Shown: piece by piece, positions 43,301 through 52,903 of the stretch
Layout: each line of letters starts with the position of its first letter
How positions within the stretch are numbered: the stretch's first letter is position 1
Origin: Chloroflexales bacterium ZM16-3
GTDB taxonomy: Bacteria; Chloroflexota; Chloroflexia; Chloroflexales; Chloroflexaceae
Direction: 5' to 3'
Assembly: GCA_004138175.2 (NCBI GenBank)
Contig: RYFE02000009.1
Span: forward strand, 62,001 to 126,000
Length of the DNA: 64,000 nucleotides
Position numbers and translations under genes: made by a program
Notes under the pieces: model-generated
Told to the model about the DNA's origin: nothing
Seen by the model: the letters and a program-made list of their open reading frames with translations, nothing else
The model's database searches: none

Positions 43301-46045
43301 GTGGTGCCAGACTCACGCGCTCGATATCCCATTCGTGGCTTCGCGCTTTTCCTGATCGCCCTGATCCTGCTCTCCCTATTCCCTGGGCAGCCCACATTTG
43401 CCCTCGACAACCTCCCATCAACGCTCGATAACTCGCAGAGCGAATTTGCCACTGGCGTCTTTCAGCGTACTGCGATCAGCCCAGATAAGACCACCTTCTC
43501 CCTCGGCCTCAATGAACGGATCCCCGATGAGAAAGGGCTCGTGCAGCTTGCTCCCGCCGGTATTCTCCAGCCCTGGTCGCTCACAACCCCTCCGCTGAAC
43601 TTGCCGGTGAGTGATGCGGGCGTTACCGCCCTCGGAACTCGGATCTATGTCGTCGGCGGGCTGAAGAGGGAGGGTGGGGTCGATAGCTATTCCAGCAATG
43701 TGTACTGGTCTGATGTTAACCCCACACTTGGCTCCATCGTTGGATGGCAGACGAGCGCCATATTGCCCACAAAGATGATCCTGGACAACGATACGATCTT
43801 CGATACGGATCCCAACTTCAACACCTGTAAGGCGCAGACCACCGGCGCACGCACCAAAGCCGGGGTGGTGGGCCTGCCCACCGGCACCAATACCGGCTAT
43901 ATCTATGTGGTTGGTGGCAGAGTCAGCCTGCCCGCAGTCAATTGTGGTGTGGATGATCTCTCGACCTCGGTCGTCCTCCGTGGCACTGTGGCCAGCAACG
44001 GGTCGATCTCATGGGATGAGATGGCCCCGGTGCCGAGCCCGCCCGCCGTCAGCGATACTGGCGGTACCTCCACTCGCCTCCTCGGCGTCGATGGAGCAGC
44101 GACGGTGATCGGTCACGAAATCATCTTCGACTCTGTCCAGGGCAAAAATATTGACCACACCTACCTCTATGTAATCGGCGGCGAGAGCCTCTACCTCCGT
44201 GGTGAATCGGGCGCTCAACTCTTTGATCCCAAAGAGCACCTTGAACGGACGCTGAAGACGGTCTTCTACACGGAGATCAATGGCAGCGGGGACTTCATCA
44301 ACCCCGACACGAAGCTCGCCACGAACGTCTGGAAGCGTGATGTCAAAGATATCGACTTTGTTGATCGACCGACAACTCCTGCGCCAGGCATCACAGCGGG
44401 CGAAGAAGGGATCTGGGAGGCGACCGCCAGCGCCACCAACGTGACCGTCGGCAGCACAACGAAGTCGGCGATCTTCCTGTCCGGCGGCGCGTGGGATAAT
44501 AAGCGCATCTATCTCAACAGCAACATCTACAGGGCCATGATCAGGACGAACGGCGTACTTGATTGGGAGCAACCTGGCAATCAAACTGTTGGGGCTGAGA
44601 ATGTTGTGATGGGCCGCCGCACAGGAACGGCCAGCATCATCTATAACAATAAGCTCTACATGATCGGTGGTCGTACCACTAATCTTGACACGAGCGGAAC
44701 TGTCTCGGTGCCGACAGCGTTCCTGGACGACAACCTCGATCTGATCGATATCGACGGCTCGTTCATCATCGGCGATACCGAGTCCCCAGCTGTGCTGAAA
44801 AGCGGCAGCCGTTACAGCAGCGGTGTGGCGCTGGTACAGGCCCAGGTCGATGCCAGTAATGAGACCCCCAACGCGGCATGGGTCTTTGTGATTGGTGGCA
44901 GCGTGAGCGGCGGCACACCAACCGCGACGATCTACAGAGGCGCGGTCGGCGGCGACGAGGCGCTCAACACCAACCGCACCCCCGACGGCTGGTACTACTC
45001 GAACGTCTTCCAGTCCGGCTACAACAATTTGGGCGACGAAGTTTCCGCTGATAAAACCAAAGCGCGCCTGCTCGCCATCCACTGGGCGGCCGAGATCGAC
45101 CGTCCGGCCACCAACCTGAATGCAGATATCGAGATACAGTTCCGCACCAAGAGCACCCTTACCGGCCTCTGTGCGGACGACACCTTCAGTAACAACGACG
45201 CCTGGATCGGGGGGGCCGATGGGGTTGATGGAGACGGCAACCCAAGCAATAGCCTCTACAGTAGGCCTGCCGCCAACGATGCGCTCTACAACAACGTCAA
45301 GCTGGCGGATCTCAACCTGGGCGACAGTAAGATCACTGGCCACTGCTTGCAGTACCGTGTCCACCTGGTGCAGGGCGGGAGCGATTCCTCCATCACACCG
45401 AAGCTGCTGAGCGTCTACATCGAGAGGGAGATTGCGACCACTCCCGACATTAGTATCCCCGCTGGCGGTTTTGCGGTGACAACAACCTCAGCCAATCGGA
45501 TCAGCAACGTAAACATGACGGTGCAGAACCTGAATCTGCTTAACCCGGCCAATACGTTGAGCGTCGAGAACTGGCTCACTGCCTCCAATCTTCCCGCGCG
45601 AGGTAGCTTCTTTGTGAACCTCTGTATTGCCAGAACGGATCTTGCGGCAGATCCGCCCATCCTGACGCTACCCAGCCCCGACAAGAACTTCACGAGTATC
45701 CCTGGCAACACGACGACATGCCCATACTATGCCGAGATCTTCAGTTCCGAGATGGGCGTCGGGAAATCGGTTAACCTGGCAAGCAACACCTTGCCCTTTA
45801 CTGGCAGCCCGCGCTGGTATAAGAACCTAGACGGGGAGCCGGTCACGGATATTATGAGCGCGTTCAGCCAGTATGGGCACTATCAGATCGGCCTAGTGCT
45901 CGACGCGACGGCAGATATCGCCGAGGGCGATGACGGCGAGGCAAATAATCGCAGTAACGTAATCTCGTTCACGGTTGAGGATACACCGGTCATACCGAAT
46001 CCGGATACGAATCATGACGTCTTCCTTCCGCTGGTTACGCGTTAG
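43301..46045 (+). CDS. Large secreted kelch-like beta-propeller protein with FLPLV C-terminal tail
   Basis: A 914-residue protein with a signal peptide (FALFLIALILLSLFPGQPTFA, about 14-34). The middle has repeated kelch-type strands: TRIYVVGGLKR, GYIYVVGGR, TYLYVIGGES, AIFLSGGAWDNKRIYLN, NKLYMIGGRTTN, AWVFVIGGSV, which predicts a six-or-more-bladed propeller. From about residue 700 there is a CARDB-like adhesion domain. The last residues DVFLPLVTR resemble the short tail shared by many secreted Chloroflexi proteins, whose role is unknown to me. GTG 43301 has AGGAGG 6 nt upstream. It lies inside the Tad locus, so a cell-surface or pilus-associated role is plausible but unproven. Confidence 0.8.
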   Translation: MVPDSRARYPIRGFALFLIALILLSLFPGQPTFALDNLPSTLDNSQSEFATGVFQRTAISPDKTTFSLGLNERIPDEKGLVQLAPAGILQPWSLTTPPLNLPVSDAGVTALGTRIYVVGGLKREGGVDSYSSNVYWSDVNPTLGSIVGWQTSAILPTKMILDNDTIFDTDPNFNTCKAQTTGARTKAGVVGLPTGTNTGYIYVVGGRVSLPAVNCGVDDLSTSVVLRGTVASNGSISWDEMAPVPSPPAVSDTGGTSTRLLGVDGAATVIGHEIIFDSVQGKNIDHTYLYVIGGESLYLRGESGAQLFDPKEHLERTLKTVFYTEINGSGDFINPDTKLATNVWKRDVKDIDFVDRPTTPAPGITAGEEGIWEATASATNVTVGSTTKSAIFLSGGAWDNKRIYLNSNIYRAMIRTNGVLDWEQPGNQTVGAENVVMGRRTGTASIIYNNKLYMIGGRTTNLDTSGTVSVPTAFLDDNLDLIDIDGSFIIGDTESPAVLKSGSRYSSGVALVQAQVDASNETPNAAWVFVIGGSVSGGTPTATIYRGAVGGDEALNTNRTPDGWYYSNVFQSGYNNLGDEVSADKTKARLLAIHWAAEIDRPATNLNADIEIQFRTKSTLTGLCADDTFSNNDAWIGGADGVDGDGNPSNSLYSRPAANDALYNNVKLADLNLGDSKITGHCLQYRVHLVQGGSDSSITPKLLSVYIEREIATTPDISIPAGGFAVTTTSANRISNVNMTVQNLNLLNPANTLSVENWLTASNLPARGSFFVNLCIARTDLAADPPILTLPSPDKNFTSIPGNTTTCPYYAEIFSSEMGVGKSVNLASNTLPFTGSPRWYKNLDGEPVTDIMSAFSQYGHYQIGLVLDATADIAEGDDGEANNRSNVISFTVEDTPVIPNPDTNHDVFLPLVTR

Positions 46046-46149
46046 GTGTAGCGGACACCACAATACATCGGGGCAGCGGTCGCTTCTCTACTGGCCGCTG
46101 CTCCGATAAGTGTAAAGCCTTCCATCCCCTTTACATGCCATAAAATCGC

Positions 46150-46177
46150 TTCACAACTTGCCCGCCTATGCTATACT
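46150..46177 (+). promoter_or_regulatory. Promoter of the cpaB operon
   Basis: TTCACA (46150-46155), a 16-bp spacer and TATACT (46172-46177), 57 nt before ATG. It suggests that the pilus assembly genes form a second transcription unit. Confidence 0.65.
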
Positions 46178-46233
46178 GTGTTGACATAGTGCCGTGTTAC
46201 CCTCGCTCTGCCTGATAGGAAGGAAGCCCCCGT

Positions 46234-47280
46234 ATGAGGCGTGGTGGTGTACTCATCCTGTTGATCGGCCTGATTATCCTCGTTGCCGCAGGCATGGGGC
46301 TGTTCATCTTTATGCAGGGGCAGAACCCGCTCTCAACTGCCTCCACCTCCGCAGAGACCGCACTGCCCACTGAGGTTCCGTTGGTTGGTGTTGTCCGTGC
46401 CCGCATTGATATCGAGGCGAACACGATCATCTCCGACACATCGCAGATCGAGATCGTGCAGATCCCGCAGAACGAGTTCGATGAAAACAAAGACCTCACC
46501 AGCCTCTCCGACGCTCAAGGGAAATTGGCGATCCGCAAGATTCTCGCCGAGCAGCCTATTCAGAAGGCTGATCTGACTGAGCCCGGCCTGTCCCAGCAGA
46601 TCCCGACGGCTGAGGCATCGCGCTCGCGCGACAAAGCCTACCCCTTCATCGTGAATAGCCTCTCGGGCGTAGCCGACCAGATCAAGCCTGGCGATTTTGT
46701 TGACGTGGTGGCGACCTTCAGCCTGCTTCGTCGCTACTCGTACCCGACCGGGCAGACGGTAGAGGATATCGGTGGTGTGCAGGTGCCGGTGCTTGAGCGT
46801 GAGATCACCGATCTGGACTTTAATGCGACGAAGACGATCGTCCAGCGCGCCCAGGTGATTAAGATCATCCGCCCGCAGGTAGCTGCGCCCGATGCCACGC
46901 CAGAGCCGAACCCGGCTGCCCCGCCCCAGTCGAGTAGCCTCCCCCAGGTCGACGCATCGGGCCAGCCGATCGACTCGGCGCAGGGTGGAGGAGATACGAC
47001 CGGCTCAATCACCCAGGGTGCGTGGACCCTTATCCTCGCGGTGAACAATCAGGAGATTGAGTTGATGGAGTTTGCCCTCTCGACAAACTCGCGCATGGTT
47101 CTTGTGCTGCGTGGCGCAGGCGACAGTACCTATGAGCCGACGATTGGAGCAACCTTCGACCTGCTGGTGTCGGAGATCGGCATGCCGCTGCCGCAGAATC
47201 TGCCGCCGAATGTGATCAGCCCCGACCAGGCGTTTACGCCTGAGCCAACGCGTACCCCAGCACCGACGCGGGTGCCGTAA
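46234..47280 (+). CDS. cpaB: Flp pilus assembly protein CpaB (RcpC)
   Basis: A 348-residue protein with an N-terminal membrane helix (VLILLIGLIILVAAGMGLFIFM), a SAF-like domain (VPLVGVVRARIDIEANTIISDTS) and the CpaB core (NSLSGVADQIKPGDFVDVVATFSL; TKTIVQRAQVIKII; WTLILAVNNQEIELMEFALSTNSRMVLVLR). It ends in a Pro/Thr-rich tail. In Gram-negative bacteria CpaB works with the secretin CpaC; no secretin is present here, which suits a cell with a single membrane or a divergent exit route. It is followed by a 19-bp hairpin and then cpaE. Confidence 0.9.
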   Translation: MRRGGVLILLIGLIILVAAGMGLFIFMQGQNPLSTASTSAETALPTEVPLVGVVRARIDIEANTIISDTSQIEIVQIPQNEFDENKDLTSLSDAQGKLAIRKILAEQPIQKADLTEPGLSQQIPTAEASRSRDKAYPFIVNSLSGVADQIKPGDFVDVVATFSLLRRYSYPTGQTVEDIGGVQVPVLEREITDLDFNATKTIVQRAQVIKIIRPQVAAPDATPEPNPAAPPQSSSLPQVDASGQPIDSAQGGGDTTGSITQGAWTLILAVNNQEIELMEFALSTNSRMVLVLRGAGDSTYEPTIGATFDLLVSEIGMPLPQNLPPNVISPDQAFTPEPTRTPAPTRVP

Positions 47281-47301
47281 CGCACCAGTGACCTGTGTCC
47301 G

Positions 47302-47344
47302 TAATGCGTGATACGTGACCTGTTCGGTTACGTATCACGCATTA
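47302..47344 (+). terminator. 19-bp stem between cpaB and cpaE
   Basis: TAATGCGTGATACGTGACC (47302-47320) pairs with 47326-47344 with one G-T pair, around TGTTC. ATGTGTC follows. It may act as a partial terminator within the locus. Confidence 0.5.
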
Positions 47345-47473
47345 TGTGTCACACAGCAGGTTTGGCCAGGAAGTAGCCGAAATGGGCGAAAAAGTGGTAC
47401 GATATGCACACGCAAAGCTGCCTACTTCGCTGCGCCGGCACGCCGCCAGTTGATCGCACTGAGGAGTTAGTCC

Positions 47474-48742
47474 ATGAGTGAGGGCGAAAAAATCCGCGTG
47501 ATGATCGTCGATGACATTGTCGACACACGCGATCAGCTGGAGAAATTGCTCTTCTTTGAGAAAGACATTGACGTGATCGCTAAGGCGGGCAATGGCCGTG
47601 AGGCCATCGCTATGGCGAAGCAGTATCACCCCGATGTTGTCCTGATGGACATTAATATGCCCGATATGGACGGCATCGCCGCCACTGAGGCGATTCTGAC
47701 CCAGGATCCATCGATCCAGGTCATTATTATGAGCGTCCAGGGCGAGACGGACTACCTGCGTCGGGCGATGCTCGCCGGGGCGCGTGAGTTTCTCACCAAG
47801 CCGATCAGCGCTGACGACCTGTATAAGTCGATACGTCACGTTCATCGCTTGGCCGCCACCCGGCCGCGGGCGGTGGCGGCCACGAGCGACTCAGGCGGTG
47901 CCTCTGGTGGGGCGGGCGGGAGTGTCAGCGAGGGGCAGATTATCGCTGTCTTCAGCCCGAAGGGCGGCGTCGGCACCTCGTCGATTGCGGCCAACCTCGC
48001 TGTCGCTCTGCGCCAGATGACCAATAAGAAGGTTGCTCTCCTCGACGCCAATGTGATCTTCGGCGACCTCAGCGTCATCCTGAACCTGCGCTCCGATAAG
48101 ACGATTATCGATATTGCGACCCGCATTGATGATATGGATCGCGAGCTGCTCAATGACGTGATGGCCACGCACACCTCGCAGGTGAAGGTGCTGCTCGCCC
48201 CGCCCGACCCGCAGCGCGGCGAATTGGTGACGTCGGATCACATCCGCGCTATCCTCGACCTGATGCGCCGCGAGTTTGACTATGTGGTCGTGGATACGCC
48301 AGCATCATTCCAGGATCGCTCCCTGGCCGTCCTCGATATGGCGAACCGGATTGTCACCCTGATGACCCTTGAGATGCACTGCATCCGCAATATTAAGCTC
48401 TTCCTTGAGGTTGCAGATCTACTGGAGTATCCTCACGAGAAGGTGATGCTGGTGCTGAATAAGGCGTCAAACCGCACCGGTATCCGCGCCGAGGATGTCG
48501 AGAAGAACATCCAGCGTAAGGTGTCGCTCCAGATCGGTGACGCTGGCCAGGATATGACCTTCTCGATCAACCAGGGCGTACCTCTGGTGATCGGGAAGCC
48601 CACGCACCAGATTGTGCGTGATGTCGTCGCCCTCGCGAAGGAACTGGTTACGGTGACGAAGGCCGCTGAGACGCCTGGGCAGCAGGCAGCCCCAGACCAG
48701 AAGAGCGGTGGCCTCTTCTCTCGCCTTATCCCCAAACGCTAG
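47474..48742 (+). CDS. cpaE: CpaE-like pilus protein: receiver domain fused to MinD/ParA ATPase
   Basis: A 422-residue fusion. Residues about 8-122 form a response-regulator receiver with all key residues: acidic pair in MIVDD, phospho-Asp in VVLMDINMPDMDG (near 57), Ser in IIMSVQG, and Lys in FLTKPIS. After a Gly/Ser linker, residues about 154-400 are a MinD/ParA-like ATPase with deviant Walker A FSPKGGVGTSSIAANLA, the DANVIFGDLSVIL segment and YVVVDTPASFQD. CpaE localises Tad assembly in other bacteria. Here the receiver looks functional, so a histidine kinase may control it; no kinase gene is nearby. GAGGAG lies before the ATG. Confidence 0.93.
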   Translation: MSEGEKIRVMIVDDIVDTRDQLEKLLFFEKDIDVIAKAGNGREAIAMAKQYHPDVVLMDINMPDMDGIAATEAILTQDPSIQVIIMSVQGETDYLRRAMLAGAREFLTKPISADDLYKSIRHVHRLAATRPRAVAATSDSGGASGGAGGSVSEGQIIAVFSPKGGVGTSSIAANLAVALRQMTNKKVALLDANVIFGDLSVILNLRSDKTIIDIATRIDDMDRELLNDVMATHTSQVKVLLAPPDPQRGELVTSDHIRAILDLMRREFDYVVVDTPASFQDRSLAVLDMANRIVTLMTLEMHCIRNIKLFLEVADLLEYPHEKVMLVLNKASNRTGIRAEDVEKNIQRKVSLQIGDAGQDMTFSINQGVPLVIGKPTHQIVRDVVALAKELVTVTKAAETPGQQAAPDQKSGGLFSRLIPKR

Positions 48743-48808
48743 TAGGCTCTCGTAGCGGGGAGGGGCCACGCGCCCGCCCCCAAGGTCTCCCACCGGAGGA
48801 ATGCGTCT

Positions 48809-50212
48809 ATGTCTCTGCTTAAACGAATCGGCGGGACGGCACCCGGTGAGTCTCAGTCTGGCGTACGTCCGTCGGGCAACAGCAATACGCAGCGCCTTGA
48901 GGCACCGCCGCGATCGGCAAGCGCCAGCCGCGAAGATGACACCTTTAATGAGATCAAGTCGCGCGTCCAGAACCGCCTGATCAATGAGCTCGACCCAAAG
49001 ATGGATCTCGCCAATAAGGTGAAGGTGCGCAAGCAGGTCGAGGAGACATTTAACGCTATCCTTGATGGCGAGAGCATTGTGATGACTCGCTCCGAGCGGG
49101 CCAGACTCTTTGAGAGTATCGAGGCTGATATTATTGGCCTCGGTCCGCTTGAGCAGCTCCTCTCAGATGACGATATCAGCGAGATTATGGTGAACGGCCC
49201 CAAACGGATCTACATCGAGAAAAAGGGCAAGCTGATCCGCACCGATATCACCTTCGCGAATGATGACCACGTACTGCGGATTATCGACCGGATCGTCGCC
49301 CCGCTCGGTCGACGCATTGATGAGTCATCGCCGATGGTGGACGCCCGCCTCCAGGATGGCTCTCGCGTCAACGCGATCATTAGGCCGCTCGCCCTCAACG
49401 GGCCGACGCTGACCATCCGTAAGTTTCGCAAGAACCCGCTGACTATCGAAGATCTCATCCGCTACGGCTCGATGAGTCGCGACATGGCCGACTTCTTAGA
49501 GGCATGCGTAAAGGGTCGTTTGAATGTGGTGGTCGCCGGTGGCACTGGCTCCGGTAAGACGACCTTGCTCAATGTGCTCTCGTCATTCATCCCTGAGGAC
49601 GAGCGGATCATCACCGTCGAGAACGCTGCCGAGCTTCAGCTTGTCCAGGATCATGTCGTCACCCTTGAATCGCGTCCGCCGAACGTCGAAGGCCGCGGCG
49701 AGGTGACGATTCGCGACTTGGTGATCAACTGCCTGCGTATGCGCCCCGAGCGGATTGTGGTGGGCGAGTGTCGTGGCGGTGAGACCTTGGACATGCTCCA
49801 GGCGATGAACACTGGCCACGATGGATCGATGACGACGATCCACGCGAACTCCCCCCGTGACGGGATCGGTCGTATCGAGACAATGTGCCTGATGGCTGGT
49901 ATGGATCTGCCCGCCCGCGCTATCCGCGAGCAGGTTGTCTCTGCTGTCCACATCTTTGTCCAGCAGTCGCGCCTCCAGGATGGCTCGCGCCGGGTGACAC
50001 AGATCACCGAGGTGAGCGGGATGGAGGGCGATGTGGTGGTGCTTCAGGATATCTTCGTCTTTGAGCAGACTGGCCTCGATGAGCGGGGAAAGATCGTCGG
50101 CCAACTGCGGCCCACCGGCGTGCGGCCGAAGTTTATCGAGAAGTTCGAGTCGATGAATATCTATCTGCCCTCCCATATTTTTGGGATGGGGGGGGATCGG
50201 TTTGGGTTCTAA
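48809..50212 (+). CDS. cpaF: Tad pilus assembly ATPase CpaF/TadA
   Basis: A 467-residue type II/IV secretion ATPase that powers pilus assembly. The N-terminal domain (IKSRVQNRLINELDPKMDL, DDISEIMVNGPKRIYIEKKGKL) precedes the RecA-like core with Walker A VVAGGTGSGKTTLLNVLSSF, the Asp box ERIITVENAAELQL, Walker B MRPERIVVGECRGGETLDMLQAMNTGHDGSMTTIHANSPRD, which includes the His box. These are classic CpaF motifs. It follows cpaE by 66 bases; GGAGG lies before ATG. Confidence 0.96.
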   Translation: MSLLKRIGGTAPGESQSGVRPSGNSNTQRLEAPPRSASASREDDTFNEIKSRVQNRLINELDPKMDLANKVKVRKQVEETFNAILDGESIVMTRSERARLFESIEADIIGLGPLEQLLSDDDISEIMVNGPKRIYIEKKGKLIRTDITFANDDHVLRIIDRIVAPLGRRIDESSPMVDARLQDGSRVNAIIRPLALNGPTLTIRKFRKNPLTIEDLIRYGSMSRDMADFLEACVKGRLNVVVAGGTGSGKTTLLNVLSSFIPEDERIITVENAAELQLVQDHVVTLESRPPNVEGRGEVTIRDLVINCLRMRPERIVVGECRGGETLDMLQAMNTGHDGSMTTIHANSPRDGIGRIETMCLMAGMDLPARAIREQVVSAVHIFVQQSRLQDGSRRVTQITEVSGMEGDVVVLQDIFVFEQTGLDERGKIVGQLRPTGVRPKFIEKFESMNIYLPSHIFGMGGDRFGF

Positions 50213-50313
50213 GCTCATCGTTTACGGGACGACCGACTAGTCTCTGTCACTGGGCACTATCAACAACTGCCTTCAGCATGTGAATGGTGCGCTGAGGGCA
50301 CCCCCGGAGCATT

Positions 50314-51309
50314 ATGGACAGGCTGTTCTCATCCGAGATGATGCCGATAACGCTAACCGCCCTGGGCCTACTGTCGGCGCTAATCTTGGCGGTGGTGGTG
50401 ATGCTCGCCCGTGGGTCGCGCACGCCTGATGTCTCACAGCGACTCTCGGATTTCGCTGGTCGTACCGACGACAAGCCAAGCGAGCCCGCTGCGAAGCAGG
50501 CTATGGAGCGGATCGATGATGTTGTCTCCAAAAGTAAGCAGGGCGGTAATATCGCACGCGATCTGGCGCGGGCTGATCTCAAGCTGACCGTGGCTGAGTT
50601 TATCGGGGTGAAGCTGCTTGCTGCCTTCGTCGGGTTAGGGGTAGGCATGTACCTGGGCCGGGCTGACCAGGCGGCGATGTACGCGGCAGGCTTAGTGGGT
50701 GCGGTCGCGTTATCGTTCACTCCGAATATCTACGTGAGCATGCAGGCCGGCAAGCGGGTCAAGTCGTTTAACAACCAGCTTGGCGATACCATTACGATGA
50801 TGGCCAACGCGTTGCGCGGCGGCTTCAGCTTCTTACAGACTCTCGACATGGTGGCAAAAGAGGCACCCGCGCCGATGTCGGCGGAGTTCCGTCGTGTGGT
50901 GCAAGAGGTCGGGCTCGGACGCTCCACCGAGGAGGCACTCCAGAGCCTGCTACGGCGTATGCCCTCTGAGGATCTTGATCTGTTGATCACGGCGGTGAAT
51001 ATCCAGATGGAGGTGGGCGGTAACCTGGCTCAAATCCTTGATACGATCGGCCATACGATCCGCGAGCGGGTACGTATCAAGGGCGAGATTCAGACCCTCA
51101 CTGCTCAGGGGCGTATTTCAGCCTGGGTGATCACTGGACTGCCGATTGGCTTGGCGGCGTTCATCTCGGTGGTGAACCCAACGTATATGGCACCGATCTT
51201 CACCTTTGGGATGCCGCCCGAAAATTGGTGCTGCCTACCGCTTACATCGCTCGTGATGATCGTCATTGGTTACTTTACCATTATGAAGATCATGGATATC
51301 GATGTCTAG
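50314..51309 (+). CDS. tadB: Tad pilus inner-membrane protein TadB
   Basis: A 331-residue type II secretion F-like membrane protein. Hydrophobic segments are at about 10-30, 90-110, 118-136 and near the C-terminus (ISAWVITGLPIGLAAFISVV; LTSLVMIVIGYFTIMKIM). The T2SF core is GDTITMMANALRGGFSFLQTLDMVAKEAPAPMSAEFRRVVQEVGLG and DLLITAVNIQMEVGGNLAQILDTI. TadB and TadC form the platform driven by CpaF. It starts at 50314 after GAGCATT; the Shine-Dalgarno is weak. Confidence 0.93.
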   Translation: MDRLFSSEMMPITLTALGLLSALILAVVVMLARGSRTPDVSQRLSDFAGRTDDKPSEPAAKQAMERIDDVVSKSKQGGNIARDLARADLKLTVAEFIGVKLLAAFVGLGVGMYLGRADQAAMYAAGLVGAVALSFTPNIYVSMQAGKRVKSFNNQLGDTITMMANALRGGFSFLQTLDMVAKEAPAPMSAEFRRVVQEVGLGRSTEEALQSLLRRMPSEDLDLLITAVNIQMEVGGNLAQILDTIGHTIRERVRIKGEIQTLTAQGRISAWVITGLPIGLAAFISVVNPTYMAPIFTFGMPPENWCCLPLTSLVMIVIGYFTIMKIMDIDV

Positions 51310-51542
51310 ATCACTGTGCAGCATGCGTGCGCCAGCGAGCCGATGACGTTTGTGCGCTGTTGTCTCTGGCGTTGGTGACTCATGCTTAACTGATTCGTCC
51401 CTTATGCATTAGTACGCTAACAAGACTTTGCTCTCTGCTGTGCCTGTATCCCGCGCCCATGTTGCCTTAATCGGAGGCGCAGCCAGAGCGAAATGCCTCG
51501 ACAGGATATTGGATATGATAGAACAACCGACGAGGTGCTGCG

Positions 51543-52466
51543 ATGACTCCTATTCTGCTGTTTGCGTTCGTAGTGATTGCCGGGATCGGGCTGATGATCT
51601 TCGGTCTGAGCCGGGCGCGCCAGCCTGACGCGATCGGCGAGCGACTGAACCAGTTCACCGAGCGACAGATGACTCTCGAAGAACTGGAGCTTCAGCAGCC
51701 GCTTATGCAGCGGGTGTTTATTCCCGCCGCGCGCTCGGTGCTGTCACTGCTCGGTAAGTACGGGCCGAAGCAGAGCGCCGAGCGGCTGCGCACAAACCTT
51801 CAGCAGGCTGGCAGTCCCGGTGGCATCACCCCGCCGATGTTTATCGGCCTACGTGTGGTGTTGGCTCTCCTGCTCGGGCTGATGATTACAGTGGTGACCA
51901 TACAGACAGGGGATATGCCGATCTTCCAGCGGTTGATGTATAGCGCTGTCGGCTTTGTGCTGGGCTATATGCTGCCGGTTATGTGGCTCGGGAGGAAGAT
52001 CACCGCGCGCAAAAAGGCGATCACTAAGGCGCTCCCCGACGCCCTTGACCTGCTGTGTATCAGCGTCGAGGCTGGCCTGGCCTTCGACCTGGCCCTCCAG
52101 CGGGTGACCCAGAAGTGGGACGATGAGCTGTCTCGCGAGTTTAAGAAGGTGCTGTCGGATATTCGCCTTGGCCGGACGCGGCGCGAGGCGCTGAAGGATG
52201 TGGCCGTGCGCACAGGCGTTGAGGATGTGCAGACCTTCACCGCCGCCGTGATCCAGGCCGACCAGTTGGGTGTTTCGATGTCGAAAATCTTGCGGCTCCA
52301 GTCGGATCAGATGCGCGTCCGACGCCGGCAGCGAGCTGAGGAGGCCGCCCAGAAGGCACCGATCAAGATGCTCTTTCCGATGGTCTTCTTGATCTTCCCG
52401 GCGCTGTTTGTGGTGATCCTTGGCCCAGCTATTCCGCGCATTATGACCAGCTTTGGCAGCCTCTAG
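51543..52466 (+). CDS. tadC: Tad pilus inner-membrane protein TadC
   Basis: A 307-residue companion of TadB with the same T2SF organisation: N-terminal helix (LLFAFVVIAGIGLMIFGL), a helix pair around residues 100-155, the core AITKALPDALDLLCISVEAGLAFDLALQRVTQKW, and a final hydrophobic segment (MLFPMVFLIFPALFVVILGPAI). GAGG lies before ATG. The 233-bp gap to tadB (51310-51542) shows no gene or strong signal. tadC is the last recognisable gene of the Tad locus. Confidence 0.93.
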   Translation: MTPILLFAFVVIAGIGLMIFGLSRARQPDAIGERLNQFTERQMTLEELELQQPLMQRVFIPAARSVLSLLGKYGPKQSAERLRTNLQQAGSPGGITPPMFIGLRVVLALLLGLMITVVTIQTGDMPIFQRLMYSAVGFVLGYMLPVMWLGRKITARKKAITKALPDALDLLCISVEAGLAFDLALQRVTQKWDDELSREFKKVLSDIRLGRTRREALKDVAVRTGVEDVQTFTAAVIQADQLGVSMSKILRLQSDQMRVRRRQRAEEAAQKAPIKMLFPMVFLIFPALFVVILGPAIPRIMTSFGSL

Positions 52467-52540
52467 GGCGATTGTCGATGGTAGGCTTTTGATTCTAGCT
52501 TGGGAGCCCCTGGCCACTTAGAAGGTCGGGGGCATTGTCT

Positions 52541-52897
52541 ATGATAAACTTCCGTGTCACTAATACCACCCGCGGCACTGTCATTGCGGAGCAGTGCGAG
52601 CGGGCCAGCAGCTTTATCGCCCGCGGCCGGGGGCTGATGGGACGCCCCGATCTCGCCCCGCAGGCTGGTATGCTGATCGACCCCTGCTCAAGCATTCATA
52701 CCTTCTTTATGAAATTCCCTATTGATGTCATCTTTATTAACCGTGGCGGGCGAGTGGTCGGCCTGCACGCTGCGATGCCTCCAGGGCGGCCATATGCCGG
52801 GGCATGGGGTGCCCGCTCGGTGATCGAGCTGCCGGTCGGCGTGATCGCCGCCACTAGCACGCAGATCGGCGATCTGATTGAGATGAGCGACGCGTGA
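52541..52897 (+). CDS. DUF192 family protein
   Basis: A 118-residue protein matching DUF192: a short strand region, ERASSFIARGRGLMGRPDL, then the characteristic CSSIHTFFMKFPIDVIFINRGGRVVGLH and ARSVIELPVGV. The family is small, often exported, and of unknown function. Here no signal peptide is seen. The start ATG 52541 follows GGGGGCATTGTCT; a TTG at 52535 is also in frame. Its stop overlaps the next gene's GTG start (GTGA at 52894-52897), so the two are coupled. Confidence 0.88.
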   Translation: MINFRVTNTTRGTVIAEQCERASSFIARGRGLMGRPDLAPQAGMLIDPCSSIHTFFMKFPIDVIFINRGGRVVGLHAAMPPGRPYAGAWGARSVIELPVGVIAATSTQIGDLIEMSDA

Positions 52898-52903
52898 CCT
52901 TCG

